Shown piece after piece: positions 1-8,977 of a DNA stretch of 64,000 nucleotides (within the stretch, counting starts at the first letter, position 1; every line of letters begins with the position of its first letter). The stretch is from Pseudomonas sp. BGr12 (GTDB taxonomy: Bacteria; Pseudomonadota; Gammaproteobacteria; Pseudomonadales; Pseudomonadaceae), in NCBI RefSeq assembly GCF_030272895.1, contig NZ_JALRNF010000006.1, positions 1 through 64,000 of the forward strand. Reading direction: 5' to 3'. The notes below the pieces were generated by a model, which saw only the letters and a program-made list of their open reading frames with translations, was not told where the DNA came from and made no database searches. The position numbers and the translations under genes were made by a program.

Positions 1-59
1 TTGCCCCGCGATGCGATGTAACTGACCGATTGCAATCGCGGGGCAAGCCCGCTCCTACA
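1..59. repeat. REP element pair (inverted)
   Basis: Two inverted copies of the Pseudomonas REP core (TTGCCCCGCGAT near 1-12 and ATCGCGGGGCAAGCCCGC near 34-51) flank a short spacer. The left copy is cut by the window edge. The element lies 3' of benE. The same core recurs near 5.8, 10.7, 13.7, 22.5, 29.4 and 42.0 kb. Confidence 0.85.
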
Positions 60-106
60 AAAGACAGTTGCTCCCACGGGGGCAGAGTGTGGGAGCCTGC
101 GATCCT

Positions 107-1297
107 TCAAGCCTTGCGCCAGTTGAGAATCATCAAGGTCAGCACGCCCGCCACGATCCCCCAGAACGCCGAGCCGATCGAGAACAGGGTAAAGCCCGAG
201 GCGGTGACCATGAAGGTGATCAACGCCGCCTCGCGCTCCTTCGCCTCGTTCATGGCCACGGTCAGGCCATTCATGATCGAGCCGAACAGGGCCAGGGCGG
301 CAATCGACAGCACCAGTTCCTTGGGCAGGGCGGCGAAGAGGGCGGCCAGGGTGGCGCCGAAGATACCGGCGATACCGTAGAAAACGCCGCACCAGACCGC
401 GGCGGTGTAGCGCTTGTTCGGGTCTTCATGGGCGTGGGGGCCGGTGCAGATGGCGGCGCTGATGGCCGCCAGGTTGATGCCGTGGGAGCCGAAGGGCGCC
501 AGCACCAGCGAGGCCAGGCCGGTGACCGAGATCAGCGGCGAGGCCGGCACCTGGTAACCGTCGGCGCGCAGCACGGCGACGCCGGGCATGTTCTGCGAGG
601 TCATGGCCACCACGAACAGCGGAATGCCGATGCTGATGGTCGCCGCCAGGGAAAAGCTCGGCGTGGTCCATACCGGTGTCGCCACTTCCAGGCGGAATCC
701 GCTGAAATCCAGCAGGCCCATGGCGCCGGACAAGGCCGTGCCCACCAGCAAGGCTGCCAGCACCGCATAGCGCGGCGACAGGCGCTTGATGATCAGGTAG
801 CTGAAGAACATCCCCAGCACCAGGGCGGTGCGGTGCTGGGCGGCGATGAAGATCTCGCTGCCGATCTTGAACAGGATACCGGCCAGCAAGGCCGAGGCCA
901 GCGAGGCGGGAATGCGCTTGACCAGGCGTTCGAAACTGCCGGTCAGGCCGCAAATCACCACCAGCACCGCACAGGTGATGTAGGCGCCAATGGCCTCACC
1001 GTAGCTGACGCCGCCCAGGCTTGTGATCAGCAGCGCCGCGCCAGGGGTCGACCAGGCCACCGTGATCGGTGTGCGGTAGCGCAGGGACAGGCCGATGCTG
1101 CACACGGCCATGCCGATCGACAGTGCCCAGATCCAGGAGGAAATCTGCCCGCTGGTCAGGCCCGCGGCCTGGCCGGCCTGGAACATCAGCACCAGGGAGC
1201 TGGTGTAGCCGGTCATCATGGCGATGAAGCCGGCGACGACGGCTGAGGGCGAAGAGTCGGCCAACGGGCGCAATTGCGCGGAAGTGGCATCGGACAT
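107..1297 (-). CDS. benE: BenE-type benzoate/H+ symporter
   Basis: The 396-residue product is a polytopic inner-membrane protein of the BenE family, known for proton-coupled benzoate uptake. Residues 20-60 carry the family-like stretch FIAMMTGYTSSLVLM, followed by about ten further hydrophobic spans and the segment TVAWSTPGAALL. The length is normal for the family and the start ATG follows an AAGGATCG-like ribosome site. The usual benABCD catabolic genes are not next to it; the neighbour is a divergently transcribed GST gene. The substrate could therefore be benzoate or a related aromatic acid. The family call is firm and the substrate is inferred. Confidence 0.88.
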   Translation of the reverse strand: MSDATSAQLRPLADSSPSAVVAGFIAMMTGYTSSLVLMFQAGQAAGLTSGQISSWIWALSIGMAVCSIGLSLRYRTPITVAWSTPGAALLITSLGGVSYGEAIGAYITCAVLVVICGLTGSFERLVKRIPASLASALLAGILFKIGSEIFIAAQHRTALVLGMFFSYLIIKRLSPRYAVLAALLVGTALSGAMGLLDFSGFRLEVATPVWTTPSFSLAATISIGIPLFVVAMTSQNMPGVAVLRADGYQVPASPLISVTGLASLVLAPFGSHGINLAAISAAICTGPHAHEDPNKRYTAAVWCGVFYGIAGIFGATLAALFAALPKELVLSIAALALFGSIMNGLTVAMNEAKEREAALITFMVTASGFTLFSIGSAFWGIVAGVLTLMILNWRKA

Positions 1298-1444
1298 GGG
1301 GGTCGATCCTTGTTCTAGGTGTAAGCAGTTTTTTCAGACTACCGCGCAGGTTATTGACCGTTGCCATACAGCAGGCATTGCATTTAGCCGTACAGTCACC
1401 AACTATGAGTGCGGCCAGGTTTGCGCCTTTGAATGGGGGGAGCG

Positions 1445-2047
1445 ATGTACAAGGTTTATGGAGATTACCAGTCGGGCAACTGCTACAAGGTCAAGCTGAT
1501 GTTGCATCTGCTCGACCTGCCGTACGAGTGGCATTCGGTGGATATCCTCAAGGGCGAGACGGAAACCCCGGCGTTCCTGTCCATGAACCCCAACGGCAAG
1601 GTGCCGGTGCTGGAGCTCGAAGACGGTACCTACCTGTGGGAATCCAACGCGATCCTCAACTTCCTCGCCGATGGCAGCGAGTTTCTGCCCAGCTCGCCAC
1701 GCTTGCGTACCCAGGTGCTGCAATGGCAGTTCTTCGAGCAGTACAGCCACGAGCCGTACATTGCCGTGGCGCGCTTCATCCAGTTCTACCTGGGGCTGCC
1801 GCAGGAACGCATCGAGGAGTACAAGACCTTGCACAAGGGCGGTTACAAGGCCCTGCGGGTGATGGAGAAGCAGTTGCAGCTAACCCCATACCTGGTTGGC
1901 GAAAGCTACTCGATCGCCGACGTCGCGCTGTATGCCTACACCCATGTCGCCCAGCAGGGGGGCTTTGACCTGGAGGGTTACCCGGCGGTGAAGGAATGGC
2001 TGGAGCGTGTCGCCAGCCATCCCCGTCATGTGCCCATGATCGGTTGA
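1445..2047 (+). CDS. Glutathione S-transferase family protein
   Basis: This 200-residue cytosolic protein has the two-domain GST layout. A thioredoxin-like N-terminal domain (residues 1-75) includes the cis-proline region NGKVPVLELEDG and the glutathione-binding ESNAI motif. The all-helical C-terminal domain holds the N-capping box region SYSIADVALYAY. The ATG at 1445 was preferred over the in-frame ATG at 1433 because a strong purine-rich site (GGGGGGAG) lies between them and would be inside the gene otherwise. It is divergent from benE. The natural substrate cannot be deduced; detoxification of electrophiles is the family role. Confidence 0.88.
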   Translation: MYKVYGDYQSGNCYKVKLMLHLLDLPYEWHSVDILKGETETPAFLSMNPNGKVPVLELEDGTYLWESNAILNFLADGSEFLPSSPRLRTQVLQWQFFEQYSHEPYIAVARFIQFYLGLPQERIEEYKTLHKGGYKALRVMEKQLQLTPYLVGESYSIADVALYAYTHVAQQGGFDLEGYPAVKEWLERVASHPRHVPMIG

Positions 2048-2051
2048 ACGA

Positions 2052-2420
2052 TCAGGCAGCGAAACGCTTGTTGAGGTAGTCGATGATCACCTTGGATTCG
2101 TACATCCAGGTGGTCTTGCCGCCTTCTTCGATGCGCAGGCACGGCACCTTGACCTTGCCGCCCTCGGCGAGCAGGGCCTGGCGGTGCTGTTCGTCGTTCT
2201 TGGCATCGCGCAGGGCCACCGGCACATTCAGGCGGTGCAGGGTGCGGCGGGTTTTCACACAGAACGGGCAGGCGTGGAACTGATACAGGCTCAGGCCCTT
2301 GGCCTGTTGCTCGACCTTGGCCTGGGCCGCGGGGTCGCGCTTGAGCTTGGCCGGGCGACTGATCCAGTCGGCGAATACGATCAACTGGCCAAGGCCCACA
2401 CGCAGTGCTTTGACGATCAT
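2052..2420 (-). CDS. Glutaredoxin-like / GST N-terminal domain protein
   Basis: The 122-residue protein begins with a hydrophobic-basic segment (about residues 1-45), followed by a thioredoxin-fold domain with the redox motif CPFCVKTRRTLHR near residues 58-70 and a cis-proline segment KVKVPCLRI. It ends with the ESKVIIDYLNKRF helix seen in GST N-terminal domains. There is no helical GST C-terminal domain, so it is best seen as a glutaredoxin-type oxidoreductase with a CxxC site. An AGGAG site precedes the ATG. It lies downstream of folE, but a terminator separates the two, so it probably has its own promoter. Confidence 0.82.
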   Translation of the reverse strand: MIVKALRVGLGQLIVFADWISRPAKLKRDPAAQAKVEQQAKGLSLYQFHACPFCVKTRRTLHRLNVPVALRDAKNDEQHRQALLAEGGKVKVPCLRIEEGGKTTWMYESKVIIDYLNKRFAA

Positions 2421-2435
2421 GGCAACTCCTGGGAA

Positions 2436-2464
2436 TGAAAAAAGCCGACCACGGTGGGTCGGCT
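2436..2464 (-). terminator. Rho-independent terminator after folE
   Basis: On the minus strand the stem AGCCGACC/GGTCGGCT with a six-base loop is followed by a run of T. It lies between the folE stop and the next minus-strand gene. Confidence 0.85.
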
Positions 2465-2479
2465 CGATGACGCGCCTGC

Positions 2480-3025
2480 TTACTTGATCAGGCTGAGGAA
2501 CTCGCTGCGGGTGGCGGCGTTTGCACGGAACGAACCGAGCATGACCGAGGTGATCATGGTCGAGTTCTGCTTCTCGACGCCGCGCATCATCATGCACATG
2601 TGCTTGGCTTCGATGACCACTGCCACGCCCAGGGCGCCGGTGACCTGCTGGACCGCCTCGGCGATCTGGCGGCTGAGGTTCTCCTGGATCTGCAGGCGAC
2701 GTGCGTACATGTCGACGATCCGCGCTACCTTCGACAGGCCCAGGACCTTGCCATCGGGAATGTAGGCGACATGGGCCTTGCCGATGAACGGCAGCATGTG
2801 GTGTTCGCACAGCGAGTACAGCTCGATGTCCTTGACCAGGACCATTTCACTGTTATCGGAGCTGAACAGGGCGCCGTTGGTGACTTCTTCCAGGGTTTGT
2901 TCATAACCGCGGCAAAGGTACTGCATGGCCTTCGCAGCCCGCTTGGGCGTGTCGAGCAGGCCCTCGCGGGAGACGTCCTCGCCGATCTGGCCGAGGATAG
3001 CGGTGTAGTTCTGTTCCAGGGACAT
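2480..3025 (-). CDS. folE: GTP cyclohydrolase I
   Basis: The enzyme converts GTP to 7,8-dihydroneopterin triphosphate, the first step of folate and pterin synthesis, as a cytosolic homodecamer. At 181 residues it is a short bacterial form of the family. The zinc ligands are visible as Cys73 and His76 in the [10 protein letters not shown] motif and Cys144 in KHMCMMMRG. The C-terminal part contains the conserved [11 protein letters not shown] segment. A hairpin with a T-run lies just past the stop. Pseudomonads often carry more than one folE gene, so the paralogue number cannot be fixed here. Confidence 0.95.
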   Translation of the reverse strand: MSLEQNYTAILGQIGEDVSREGLLDTPKRAAKAMQYLCRGYEQTLEEVTNGALFSSDNSEMVLVKDIELYSLCEHHMLPFIGKAHVAYIPDGKVLGLSKVARIVDMYARRLQIQENLSRQIAEAVQQVTGALGVAVVIEAKHMCMMMRGVEKQNSTMITSVMLGSFRANAATRSEFLSLIK

Positions 3026-3094
3026 GGATCTACCTGTGGTATTTATCGCAAACGCGAAGGGTACGGCGGCTGTGACGGCGCTGCAAGTACGGCG

Positions 3095-3652
3095 TTACTC
3101 GTCACGGCCTTCGAGCATGGTTCGTTTGAGCATGACATACACCGCGCCGGTGCCGCCATGGCGGGCCTGGCATGAGGTAAAGCCCAGTACTTGCGGGTGC
3201 TGGCGCAGCCAGGTGTTGACGTGGCTCTTGATCATCGGCTTCTTGCCATCCAGGCGCACGGCCTTGCCGTGGGTGACCCGCACGCAGCGCACTTCGAAGC
3301 GGGTGGCCTCGGCGAGGAAGGCCCAGAGGGTCTCGCGGGCCTTCTCGACATTCATACCGTGCAAGTCGAGACTGCCTTCGAATGCGATCTGGCCCAGCTT
3401 GAGCTTGCGCATCTGGCTTTCCTGCACGCCATCACGGCGCCAGTGCAGATCATCCTCGGGGCCGACATCGATGACGAACTGGTCGGAAAGACCATCGACC
3501 ACACTCTGGTCGCTTCGTACGGTGGCCGCCTGGCGCAGGCCGGCCAGCTGCTTGCGGTCGGCCTTGGGCTTGCCGACCTCGGCGCGATCATGCTTGATCG
3601 GCTTGACGCCGCGCATCTCGCTCTTGAACAGGGAAAAATCGTCGTCTTGCAT
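3095..3652 (-). CDS. Smr-domain endonuclease-like protein
   Basis: The 185-residue protein has a polar N-terminal half and a C-terminal Smr domain (about residues 95-180). The signatures LDLHGM, the basic THGK motif and GGTGAVYVML match the small MutS-related (Smr) fold, known for nicking or cleaving nucleic acids; the E. coli stand-alone members are SmrA and SmrB. An AGGAGG-like site precedes the ATG at 3652. It lies upstream of folE on the same strand with a 69-base gap. Whether it acts on DNA or, like SmrB, on mRNA at collided ribosomes cannot be told from sequence. Confidence 0.85.
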   Translation of the reverse strand: MQDDDFSLFKSEMRGVKPIKHDRAEVGKPKADRKQLAGLRQAATVRSDQSVVDGLSDQFVIDVGPEDDLHWRRDGVQESQMRKLKLGQIAFEGSLDLHGMNVEKARETLWAFLAEATRFEVRCVRVTHGKAVRLDGKKPMIKSHVNTWLRQHPQVLGFTSCQARHGGTGAVYVMLKRTMLEGRDE

Positions 3653-3704
3653 GTAAGCCTCCGCCTGGGCGGCGCAGTTTACGCGACTCCTCCACAGGTT
3701 GCAG

Positions 3705-4025
3705 TCAATCGTGTTTCTTCATCAGGTGCGGCGACAGGTTCAGCTCGCGGCTGCGGCGCAGGCGCAGACGGCTGCGGCGCCAGAACCAGACGCCCAGGTA
3801 CAGCAACAACAGGCCGGCGGCGAGGATCACCGCGGCCCCGGAGCGGTTGGCATTGAGCTCGGCCAGCGCCTCGGGATTGCCGAGCAGGCTGGCGGTGCCG
3901 GCCATGGCCAGGAGCACACCCAGGGTCGCCAGCAGCGCCGAAAAGGCTGCCGCCAGGCGTGCGCCCCAGTTGCGTGGCTCACGCTGGCGCAAGCGTTTGG
4001 CATCGAAACCGTCGGACAACTTCAT
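3705..4025 (-). CDS. Small two-span inner-membrane protein, unknown function
   Basis: I do not recognise a named family. The 106-residue product has a basic N-terminus, two hydrophobic spans (about residues 22-48 and 64-82), then an Arg-rich tail (WRRSRLRLRRSREL) that should lie in the cytoplasm by the positive-inside rule. A clear AGAGGAAAT ribosome site precedes the ATG. It is 52 bases upstream of the Smr gene on the same strand, so the two may be co-transcribed. Confidence 0.7.
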   Translation of the reverse strand: MKLSDGFDAKRLRQREPRNWGARLAAAFSALLATLGVLLAMAGTASLLGNPEALAELNANRSGAAVILAAGLLLLYLGVWFWRRSRLRLRRSRELNLSPHLMKKHD

Positions 4026-4101
4026 GCCGATTTCCTCTATGGATATCCGGAGTTTGACCGAAAAGCCGCAAGGTGGTTCCGCCAGCCCGTCGCCCGACCG
4101 C

Positions 4102-4692
4102 TCAGATCAGGCTGCTGGTGGGGGCCACGCAGGCGAAGTTGTCGGCCATGATCGCCATCTCGCTCTGCTGGATCTGCGCAGCGGGAATGACACCGTCCTT
4201 GAATGGCAGGTCACGGGTGGCGCAGGCATCCTCGATCAGGGTGCAACGGTAACCATAGTCCTTGGCCCGGCGCACGGTGGTGCTGACACTGGAATGGCTC
4301 ATGAAACCGCAGACGATCAGGTCCAGGTGACCGAAGCGTTGCAGGGTTTCATGCAGCTGGGTGTTCTTGAACGCGTTGGGCATGCGCTTTTCGATGATCA
4401 CCTCGTCGCCCCGGGGTTCCAGGCCTGGGATGAACTCGCCGCGCGGGCCCTGGGGATCGAACAGGCCACCGACCGTGCCCAGGTGGCGCACGTGGATGAT
4501 CGGGCGACCGGCCTTGCGCGCAGCCTCGAGCATTTTAGCGATGTTCTTCACCGCCTCGTCCATGCCCGACAGCGCCAGCGGACCGCTGAGGTACTCTTTT
4601 TGCGCGTCGATAATGACCAGGCTGGCATTGCTCAGTTTGGCTGGCGGGTAGCCGCGGCCACTGAGGTGGAACATCGTCGTTGGAACAGACAT
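4102..4692 (-). CDS. Isochorismatase-fold hydrolase-like protein with Ser at the nucleophile position
   Basis: The 196-residue protein has the isochorismatase/cysteine-hydrolase fold. The conserved Asp is in LVIIDAQKEY near residue 30 and the Lys in IIEKRMPNAF near residue 105. The segment that normally reads G-x-x-(T/S)-x-x-C-V is here GFMSHSSV, so Ser stands where the nucleophilic Cys is expected (checked codon by codon: CAT TCC AGT GTC). It may be an inactive homologue, a Ser variant, or an isochorismatase-like enzyme that does not need Cys. The ATG at 4692 fits an AAGGAG site better than the TTG one codon upstream. The substrate is unknown. Confidence 0.82.
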   Translation of the reverse strand: MSVPTTMFHLSGRGYPPAKLSNASLVIIDAQKEYLSGPLALSGMDEAVKNIAKMLEAARKAGRPIIHVRHLGTVGGLFDPQGPRGEFIPGLEPRGDEVIIEKRMPNAFKNTQLHETLQRFGHLDLIVCGFMSHSSVSTTVRRAKDYGYRCTLIEDACATRDLPFKDGVIPAAQIQQSEMAIMADNFACVAPTSSLI

Positions 4693-4880
4693 CAAGGGCT
4701 CCTTTGGATAGGGCTTTTCACCTATTGTCCCTTGCCTGAGCGCTTATGTGAATCGCTTCGCGTACAAGCGGCGTGGTTAGTGGCCTGCAGCCATGCCGGT
4801 GAAAAACTTACAAGGCGTTTTGCCGACCTTTTCCTTGACCGGGCTGGTAGAATCGCAGGTCGTCTTTCAAGGAGTCTGTC

Positions 4881-5789
4881 GTGATCACTTCTCGCCTGCG
4901 CACCCTGCGCGATCATATCCGTTGGGCTGTCAGCCGTTTCCATGAGCATGGCCTGTTTTTCGGGCATGGCGCCGACAACGCCTGGGACGAGGCGCGGCTG
5001 CTGGTGCTGGGCTCGGTGCACCTGCCCTGGGAAATTGCCGACAGCTACCTTGACTGCCAGCTGGAAGAGGACGAGGTCGTGCACCTGCAGCGCCTGCTCA
5101 AGCGGCGCATCGAAGACCGCGTGCCGACTGCCTACCTGCTGGGCGAGGCATGGTTTTGCGGCTTGTCGTTCATCGTCGACGAGCGCGTGCTGATTCCACG
5201 CTCGCCCATCGGCGAGCTGATCGAAAAGCGTTTTGAGCCGTGGCTGGCGAACGAGCCTGCGCGCATCCTCGACCTGTGCACCGGCTCCGGCTGCATCGGT
5301 ATCGTCAGTGCCGAGGTGTTCCCGGATGCCGAGGTGGTGCTGGCCGACCTGTCGTTCGAAGCGCTGGAAGTGGCCAACCAGAACATCGAGCGCCATGGCC
5401 TCGACGAGCGGGTGTACACCGTGCAGGGCGATGGTTTCGAAGGTTTGCCGGGCCAGCGTTTCGACCTGATCCTGTCCAACCCACCCTATGTCGATGCCGA
5501 AGATTTCGCCGACATGCCGGAGGAATACCATCACGAACCGGAGCTGGGACTGGCCTGCGGCAACGATGGCCTGGACCTGGTACGGCGGATGCTGGCCGAG
5601 GCGGCGGATCACCTGAGCGAAAAAGGCCTGCTGATCGTCGAAGTGGGCAACAGCCAGGTGCATGTCGAGGCGTTGTACCCGGAGGTGGATTTCACCTGGC
5701 TGGAATTCGAGCGTGGCGGGCACGGGGTGTTCATGCTCACGGCCGAGCAGTGCCGCCAGCATCAGGGGCTGTTTGCTTCGCGGGTGTAA
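4881..5789 (+). CDS. prmB: Ribosomal protein uL3 N5-glutamine methyltransferase PrmB
   Basis: The product (302 residues) is an AdoMet-dependent protein glutamine methyltransferase. The AdoMet motif is [13 protein letters not shown] near residue 130 and the catalytic NPPY motif occurs in [12 protein letters not shown] near residue 200, a hallmark of PrmA/PrmB/HemK-type enzymes that methylate glutamine. The N-terminal helical segment with [15 protein letters not shown] separates PrmB from PrmC. The start ATG would be GTG at 4881, preceded by AAGGAG. The gene is divergent from the isochorismatase-fold gene. Confidence 0.92.
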   Translation: MITSRLRTLRDHIRWAVSRFHEHGLFFGHGADNAWDEARLLVLGSVHLPWEIADSYLDCQLEEDEVVHLQRLLKRRIEDRVPTAYLLGEAWFCGLSFIVDERVLIPRSPIGELIEKRFEPWLANEPARILDLCTGSGCIGIVSAEVFPDAEVVLADLSFEALEVANQNIERHGLDERVYTVQGDGFEGLPGQRFDLILSNPPYVDAEDFADMPEEYHHEPELGLACGNDGLDLVRRMLAEAADHLSEKGLLIVEVGNSQVHVEALYPEVDFTWLEFERGGHGVFMLTAEQCRQHQGLFASRV

Positions 5790-5800
5790 GGTGTGATTTT

Positions 5801-5848
5801 TCGCGGGGCAAGCCCGCTCCTACCGTGGGAGCGGGCTTGCCCCGCGAT
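5801..5848. repeat. REP inverted pair between prmB and its convergent neighbour
   Basis: TCGCGGGGCAAGCCCGCTCC and its reverse complement are separated by a few bases, forming a near-perfect hairpin of about 20 base pairs in a convergent intergenic gap. It could also act as a transcription barrier. Confidence 0.9.
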
Positions 5849-5853
5849 GGCTT

Positions 5854-6645
5854 TCAGCGGTGGGTGGCAATCCAGATCAGCAGCCCGGCCTGGAACACCG
5901 CAAAGGCCACCAGGCAGGTGATGGTGAAGCGCAAGCCGCTGTCTTCGCGGCGGTACTTGCTGACTCGCTCGTCACGCTCGCGCAGCTGCGCTTCCTTTTC
6001 CTGCAGGTTCTGGTCGGCCTGCTGGAGCATCTGGGCAGCATCGAGGATCTCGATGCGCTGCACCTTTTCACTGTTCCATCCCCCCTTGAGTTCGCCCACC
6101 TGCAGCTCGACGTAGCGCCCCTTGAGGTGCTGGGCATCGGCGTACTCAACCTCCAGGCCATGGCTGTGCAACACATGGTCGCGGCGCAGGCGGGTGTCTT
6201 CGTTGAGCGCGTCCTTGTTCGCCAGGGCCGCGCCCTCGACCCGGTAGTGCGACCACTTGCGCTGGGCCCAGATCACGGCCTGGGCCAGCAGGAAACGCCC
6301 CAGGCCACGGTTCAAGGGCTCGATCTGCAGGCCGCTGTCGGGACCGACGCGCACACTTTTTTCCTGATGGTCGACCCAGATGTCCAGGTGGTTCTGTTCC
6401 TTGCGCACCTTCTGCCCCGGCAGCTGGATGGCCAGGCGCAGCAGGCTCAGGTCCTTGTTGTGGCGCTCGGCATAGCCGTACTGGACGAAACGCAGCGGCC
6501 GGGCACCGCTGTTGCGGTCGGTGGGCAGCGGCGCCAGGCGCAGCATCTGGAAATGCTCCGGGGCGACCTCGGCCCAGGGCAGCGGGGCAGGTACCGACGC
6601 GGCCTCTGGCGTATCAAGGGCTTCCTGGGGGGCGGCTTCAGTCAT
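5854..6645 (-). CDS. C-terminally membrane-anchored protein, unknown function
   Basis: I do not recognise a family. The 263-residue protein has an Ala/Pro-rich N-terminus, a mixed soluble middle, a stretch rich in Gln, Glu and Arg with coiled-coil character (about residues 205-232), and a single hydrophobic span at the extreme C-terminus (TCLVAFAVFQAGLLIWIA), suggesting a tail-anchored cytoplasmic protein. The start is the ATG at 6645; a GTG directly before it is equally served by the AGAGG site. It runs convergent to prmB, with a REP hairpin in between. Confidence 0.72.
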   Translation of the reverse strand: MTEAAPQEALDTPEAASVPAPLPWAEVAPEHFQMLRLAPLPTDRNSGARPLRFVQYGYAERHNKDLSLLRLAIQLPGQKVRKEQNHLDIWVDHQEKSVRVGPDSGLQIEPLNRGLGRFLLAQAVIWAQRKWSHYRVEGAALANKDALNEDTRLRRDHVLHSHGLEVEYADAQHLKGRYVELQVGELKGGWNSEKVQRIEILDAAQMLQQADQNLQEKEAQLRERDERVSKYRREDSGLRFTITCLVAFAVFQAGLLIWIATHR

Positions 6646-6751
6646 CACGGCAATCCTCTTGTGCGCAGCAGGCTGGACACAATCTCCATGCCAGCACCGG
6701 CTTATCGGCAGGATCGTTCAGGACTGGAGGTGGAATTTCGCCCTGTGGCGT

Positions 6752-7711
6752 TCAAGCGGCCGGGAGCCTGTGGATAAAGTCGAAGATCCGCTCACCCAGC
6801 TCGCTGGCTTGCGGCAGTTGCGGGTTCAGGTACGCCTCGCGTTGCAGGCGGGCGTCCTGCGGGGCAATGCGCAGCATATGGTTCATGCCGGGAATCAGCA
6901 CCAGCTCGGCATCGGGCCTGGCGGCCTTGAGGCGTTCGGCATTGCTGACGTCGACCTGGATATCGTGGGTGCCCTGGATGATCAGGGCCGGTACCTTGAC
7001 CTGGGCAAACGCTGCTGCCGGATCCTGGCGGAACAGTGAGATCAGGTAGGGCTGGACGCTGGGGCGCAATACATCGCGCAAGGGCGCGGGGACGCTGTAG
7101 GAGACCCGTCCGGCCTTCAGGTTGTCGAGAATCTGGGTGGCCGGCGCCACGTAGCGATCGGCCAGGCGCTCGACGATCTGGCTGCGAAAGACCTCGTCGA
7201 TCGGCCGGCCACTGCCGGCCACGCTGATCAAGGCGCTGGCACCAGCCGGCTGGGCGGCCAGGCTGGCAATCAGTGCGCCTTCGCTGTGGCCGAGCAGAAT
7301 CAGCGGGCCGAAGCGCGGGTCGGCCTTGAGCTTGTGGCTCCAGGCCACGGCATCGGCGACGTAGGCTTCGACCGTCAGGTCGCGCTCGTCCGGCGTCGCC
7401 GCGAGGCTCGCGGCCACGCCGCGCTTGTCGTAGCGCACGCTGGCGATGTGGTTTTTCGCCAGCACCAGGGCCAGTTGCCTGAGGTTGTCGGTGTGGGCGC
7501 CGTCGGGGTTGTTGCCGTTGCGGTCGGTGGGGCCGGAGCCGGGGATGATCAACACCACCGGCGGCGGTTGCTCGCTGCGCGGCAGCAACAGGCTGCCATA
7601 CAACGTGCCGTTGCCGGTATCGAGACTGATCGGTCGTTGCAGGACCGTGGGCGCAGCCGCCTGGACCAGGCCACTGAAGAGCAGGGCGAGTACCGCGAGA
7701 ACGCGCAACAT
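6752..7711 (-). CDS. Secreted alpha/beta hydrolase
   Basis: The protein (319 residues from this start) has a signal peptide (MLRVLAVLALLFSGLVQA, with AxA-type cleavage). The alpha/beta-hydrolase core has the nucleophile elbow GHSEG near residue 140, an acid in IQGTHDIQVD and the catalytic His in GMNHML. The PGSGPTDRNG segment near the N-terminus resembles the oxyanion region of periplasmic esterase/peptidase-like hydrolases. A longer frame from 7771 would add 20 charged residues before the signal peptide and was rejected. It is divergent from aroC. The substrate is not known. Confidence 0.82.
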   Translation of the reverse strand: MLRVLAVLALLFSGLVQAAAPTVLQRPISLDTGNGTLYGSLLLPRSEQPPPVVLIIPGSGPTDRNGNNPDGAHTDNLRQLALVLAKNHIASVRYDKRGVAASLAATPDERDLTVEAYVADAVAWSHKLKADPRFGPLILLGHSEGALIASLAAQPAGASALISVAGSGRPIDEVFRSQIVERLADRYVAPATQILDNLKAGRVSYSVPAPLRDVLRPSVQPYLISLFRQDPAAAFAQVKVPALIIQGTHDIQVDVSNAERLKAARPDAELVLIPGMNHMLRIAPQDARLQREAYLNPQLPQASELGERIFDFIHRLPAA

Positions 7712-7799
7712 CAGGGGGCCACTATCGAGGAGATGGCTTTTTGACCTGCGTCCGGGCAGAAGGTTCGCCATCAGGGATGAACTGAATGGTTAGCCTGCG

Positions 7800-7805
7800 T
7801 ATACT
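7800..7805 (+). promoter_or_regulatory. Candidate -10 box upstream of aroC
   Basis: TATACT lies about 40 bases before the aroC start. No good -35 hexamer is visible at 16-18 bases, so the call rests on the -10 alone. Confidence 0.4.
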
Positions 7806-7847
7806 GGCGGCCTTGTTCAAATCAGGCTGATTCGCGGAGCGTCCTGC

Positions 7848-8939
7848 ATGTCCGGCAATACCTACGGCAAGCTGTTCACTGTCACCACCGCTGGCGAAAG
7901 CCATGGTCCGGCGTTGGTCGCCATTGTCGATGGCTGTCCGCCGGGCCTGGAAATTTCCCTGGCCGACCTGCAGCACGACCTCGACCGGCGCAAGCCCGGC
8001 ACCAGCCGGCACACCACCCAGCGCCAGGAAGCCGATGAAGTCGAGATCCTCTCCGGGGTCTTCGAAGGGCGCACCACCGGTTGCGCCATCGGCCTGCTGA
8101 TTCGCAACACCGACCAGAAGTCCAAGGACTACTCGGCGATCAAGGACCTGTTCCGCCCGGCCCACGCCGACTACACCTATCACCACAAGTACGGCGAGCG
8201 CGACTACCGTGGCGGTGGCCGCAGCTCGGCGCGGGAAACCGCCATGCGCGTGGCGGCCGGTGCCATCGCCAAGAAATACCTGGCCACCCAGGGCATTCGC
8301 ATTCGCGGCTACATGAGCCAGCTGGGCCCGATCGAGATTCCGTTCAAGACCTGGGACTCGGTGGAACAGAACGCCTTCTTCAGCCCCGACCCGGACAAAG
8401 TGCCGGAGCTGGAGGCCTACATGGACCAGCTGCGCCGTGACCAGGACTCGGTGGGGGCGAAGATTACCGTGGTCGCCGAAGGCGTGATGCCGGGCCTGGG
8501 CGAGCCGATCTTCGATCGCCTGGATGCGGAGCTCGCCCACGCGCTGATGAGCATCAACGCGGTCAAGGGCGTGGAGATCGGCGCCGGTTTCGCCAGCGTC
8601 GCCCAGCGCGGCACCGAGCACCGCGACGAGATGACCCCGCAAGGTTTCCTCAGCAACAACGCCGGCGGCATCCTCGGTGGCATTTCCTCCGGCCAGCCGA
8701 TCGTCGCCCACCTGGCCCTGAAGCCGACCTCGAGCATCACCACCCCCGGCCGGTCCATCGACATCCATGGCAATCCGGTGGAAGTGATCACCAAGGGGCG
8801 TCACGATCCGTGCGTGGGCATCCGCGCCACGCCGATCGCCGAGGCGATGATGGCCATCGTGCTGATGGATCATTTGCTGCGTCATCGCGGGCAGAACGCC
8901 GATGTGAAGGTGAACACGCCGGTACTGGGCCAGCTGTAA
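7848..8939 (+). CDS. aroC: Chorismate synthase
   Basis: The enzyme makes chorismate from 5-enolpyruvylshikimate-3-phosphate, the last common step of aromatic amino-acid synthesis, using reduced FMN. The 363-residue length and the signatures [19 protein letters not shown] (N-terminus), [18 protein letters not shown] and [17 protein letters not shown] (C-terminus) are those of the family. A GGAGCG site precedes the ATG. It heads a tight unit with an MFS gene and an acireductone-dioxygenase-like gene on the same strand. Confidence 0.97.
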   Translation: MSGNTYGKLFTVTTAGESHGPALVAIVDGCPPGLEISLADLQHDLDRRKPGTSRHTTQRQEADEVEILSGVFEGRTTGCAIGLLIRNTDQKSKDYSAIKDLFRPAHADYTYHHKYGERDYRGGGRSSARETAMRVAAGAIAKKYLATQGIRIRGYMSQLGPIEIPFKTWDSVEQNAFFSPDPDKVPELEAYMDQLRRDQDSVGAKITVVAEGVMPGLGEPIFDRLDAELAHALMSINAVKGVEIGAGFASVAQRGTEHRDEMTPQGFLSNNAGGILGGISSGQPIVAHLALKPTSSITTPGRSIDIHGNPVEVITKGRHDPCVGIRATPIAEAMMAIVLMDHLLRHRGQNADVKVNTPVLGQL

Positions 8940-8977
8940 TGCCGGTAGCCGTCCTGCGCGCCGCGGCTTGCTGAGCC

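Noticed and set aside
68..1246. Long frame antisense to benE
   Set aside because: Low-complexity Gly/Gln/His/Arg composition; the minus-strand BenE protein is clear.
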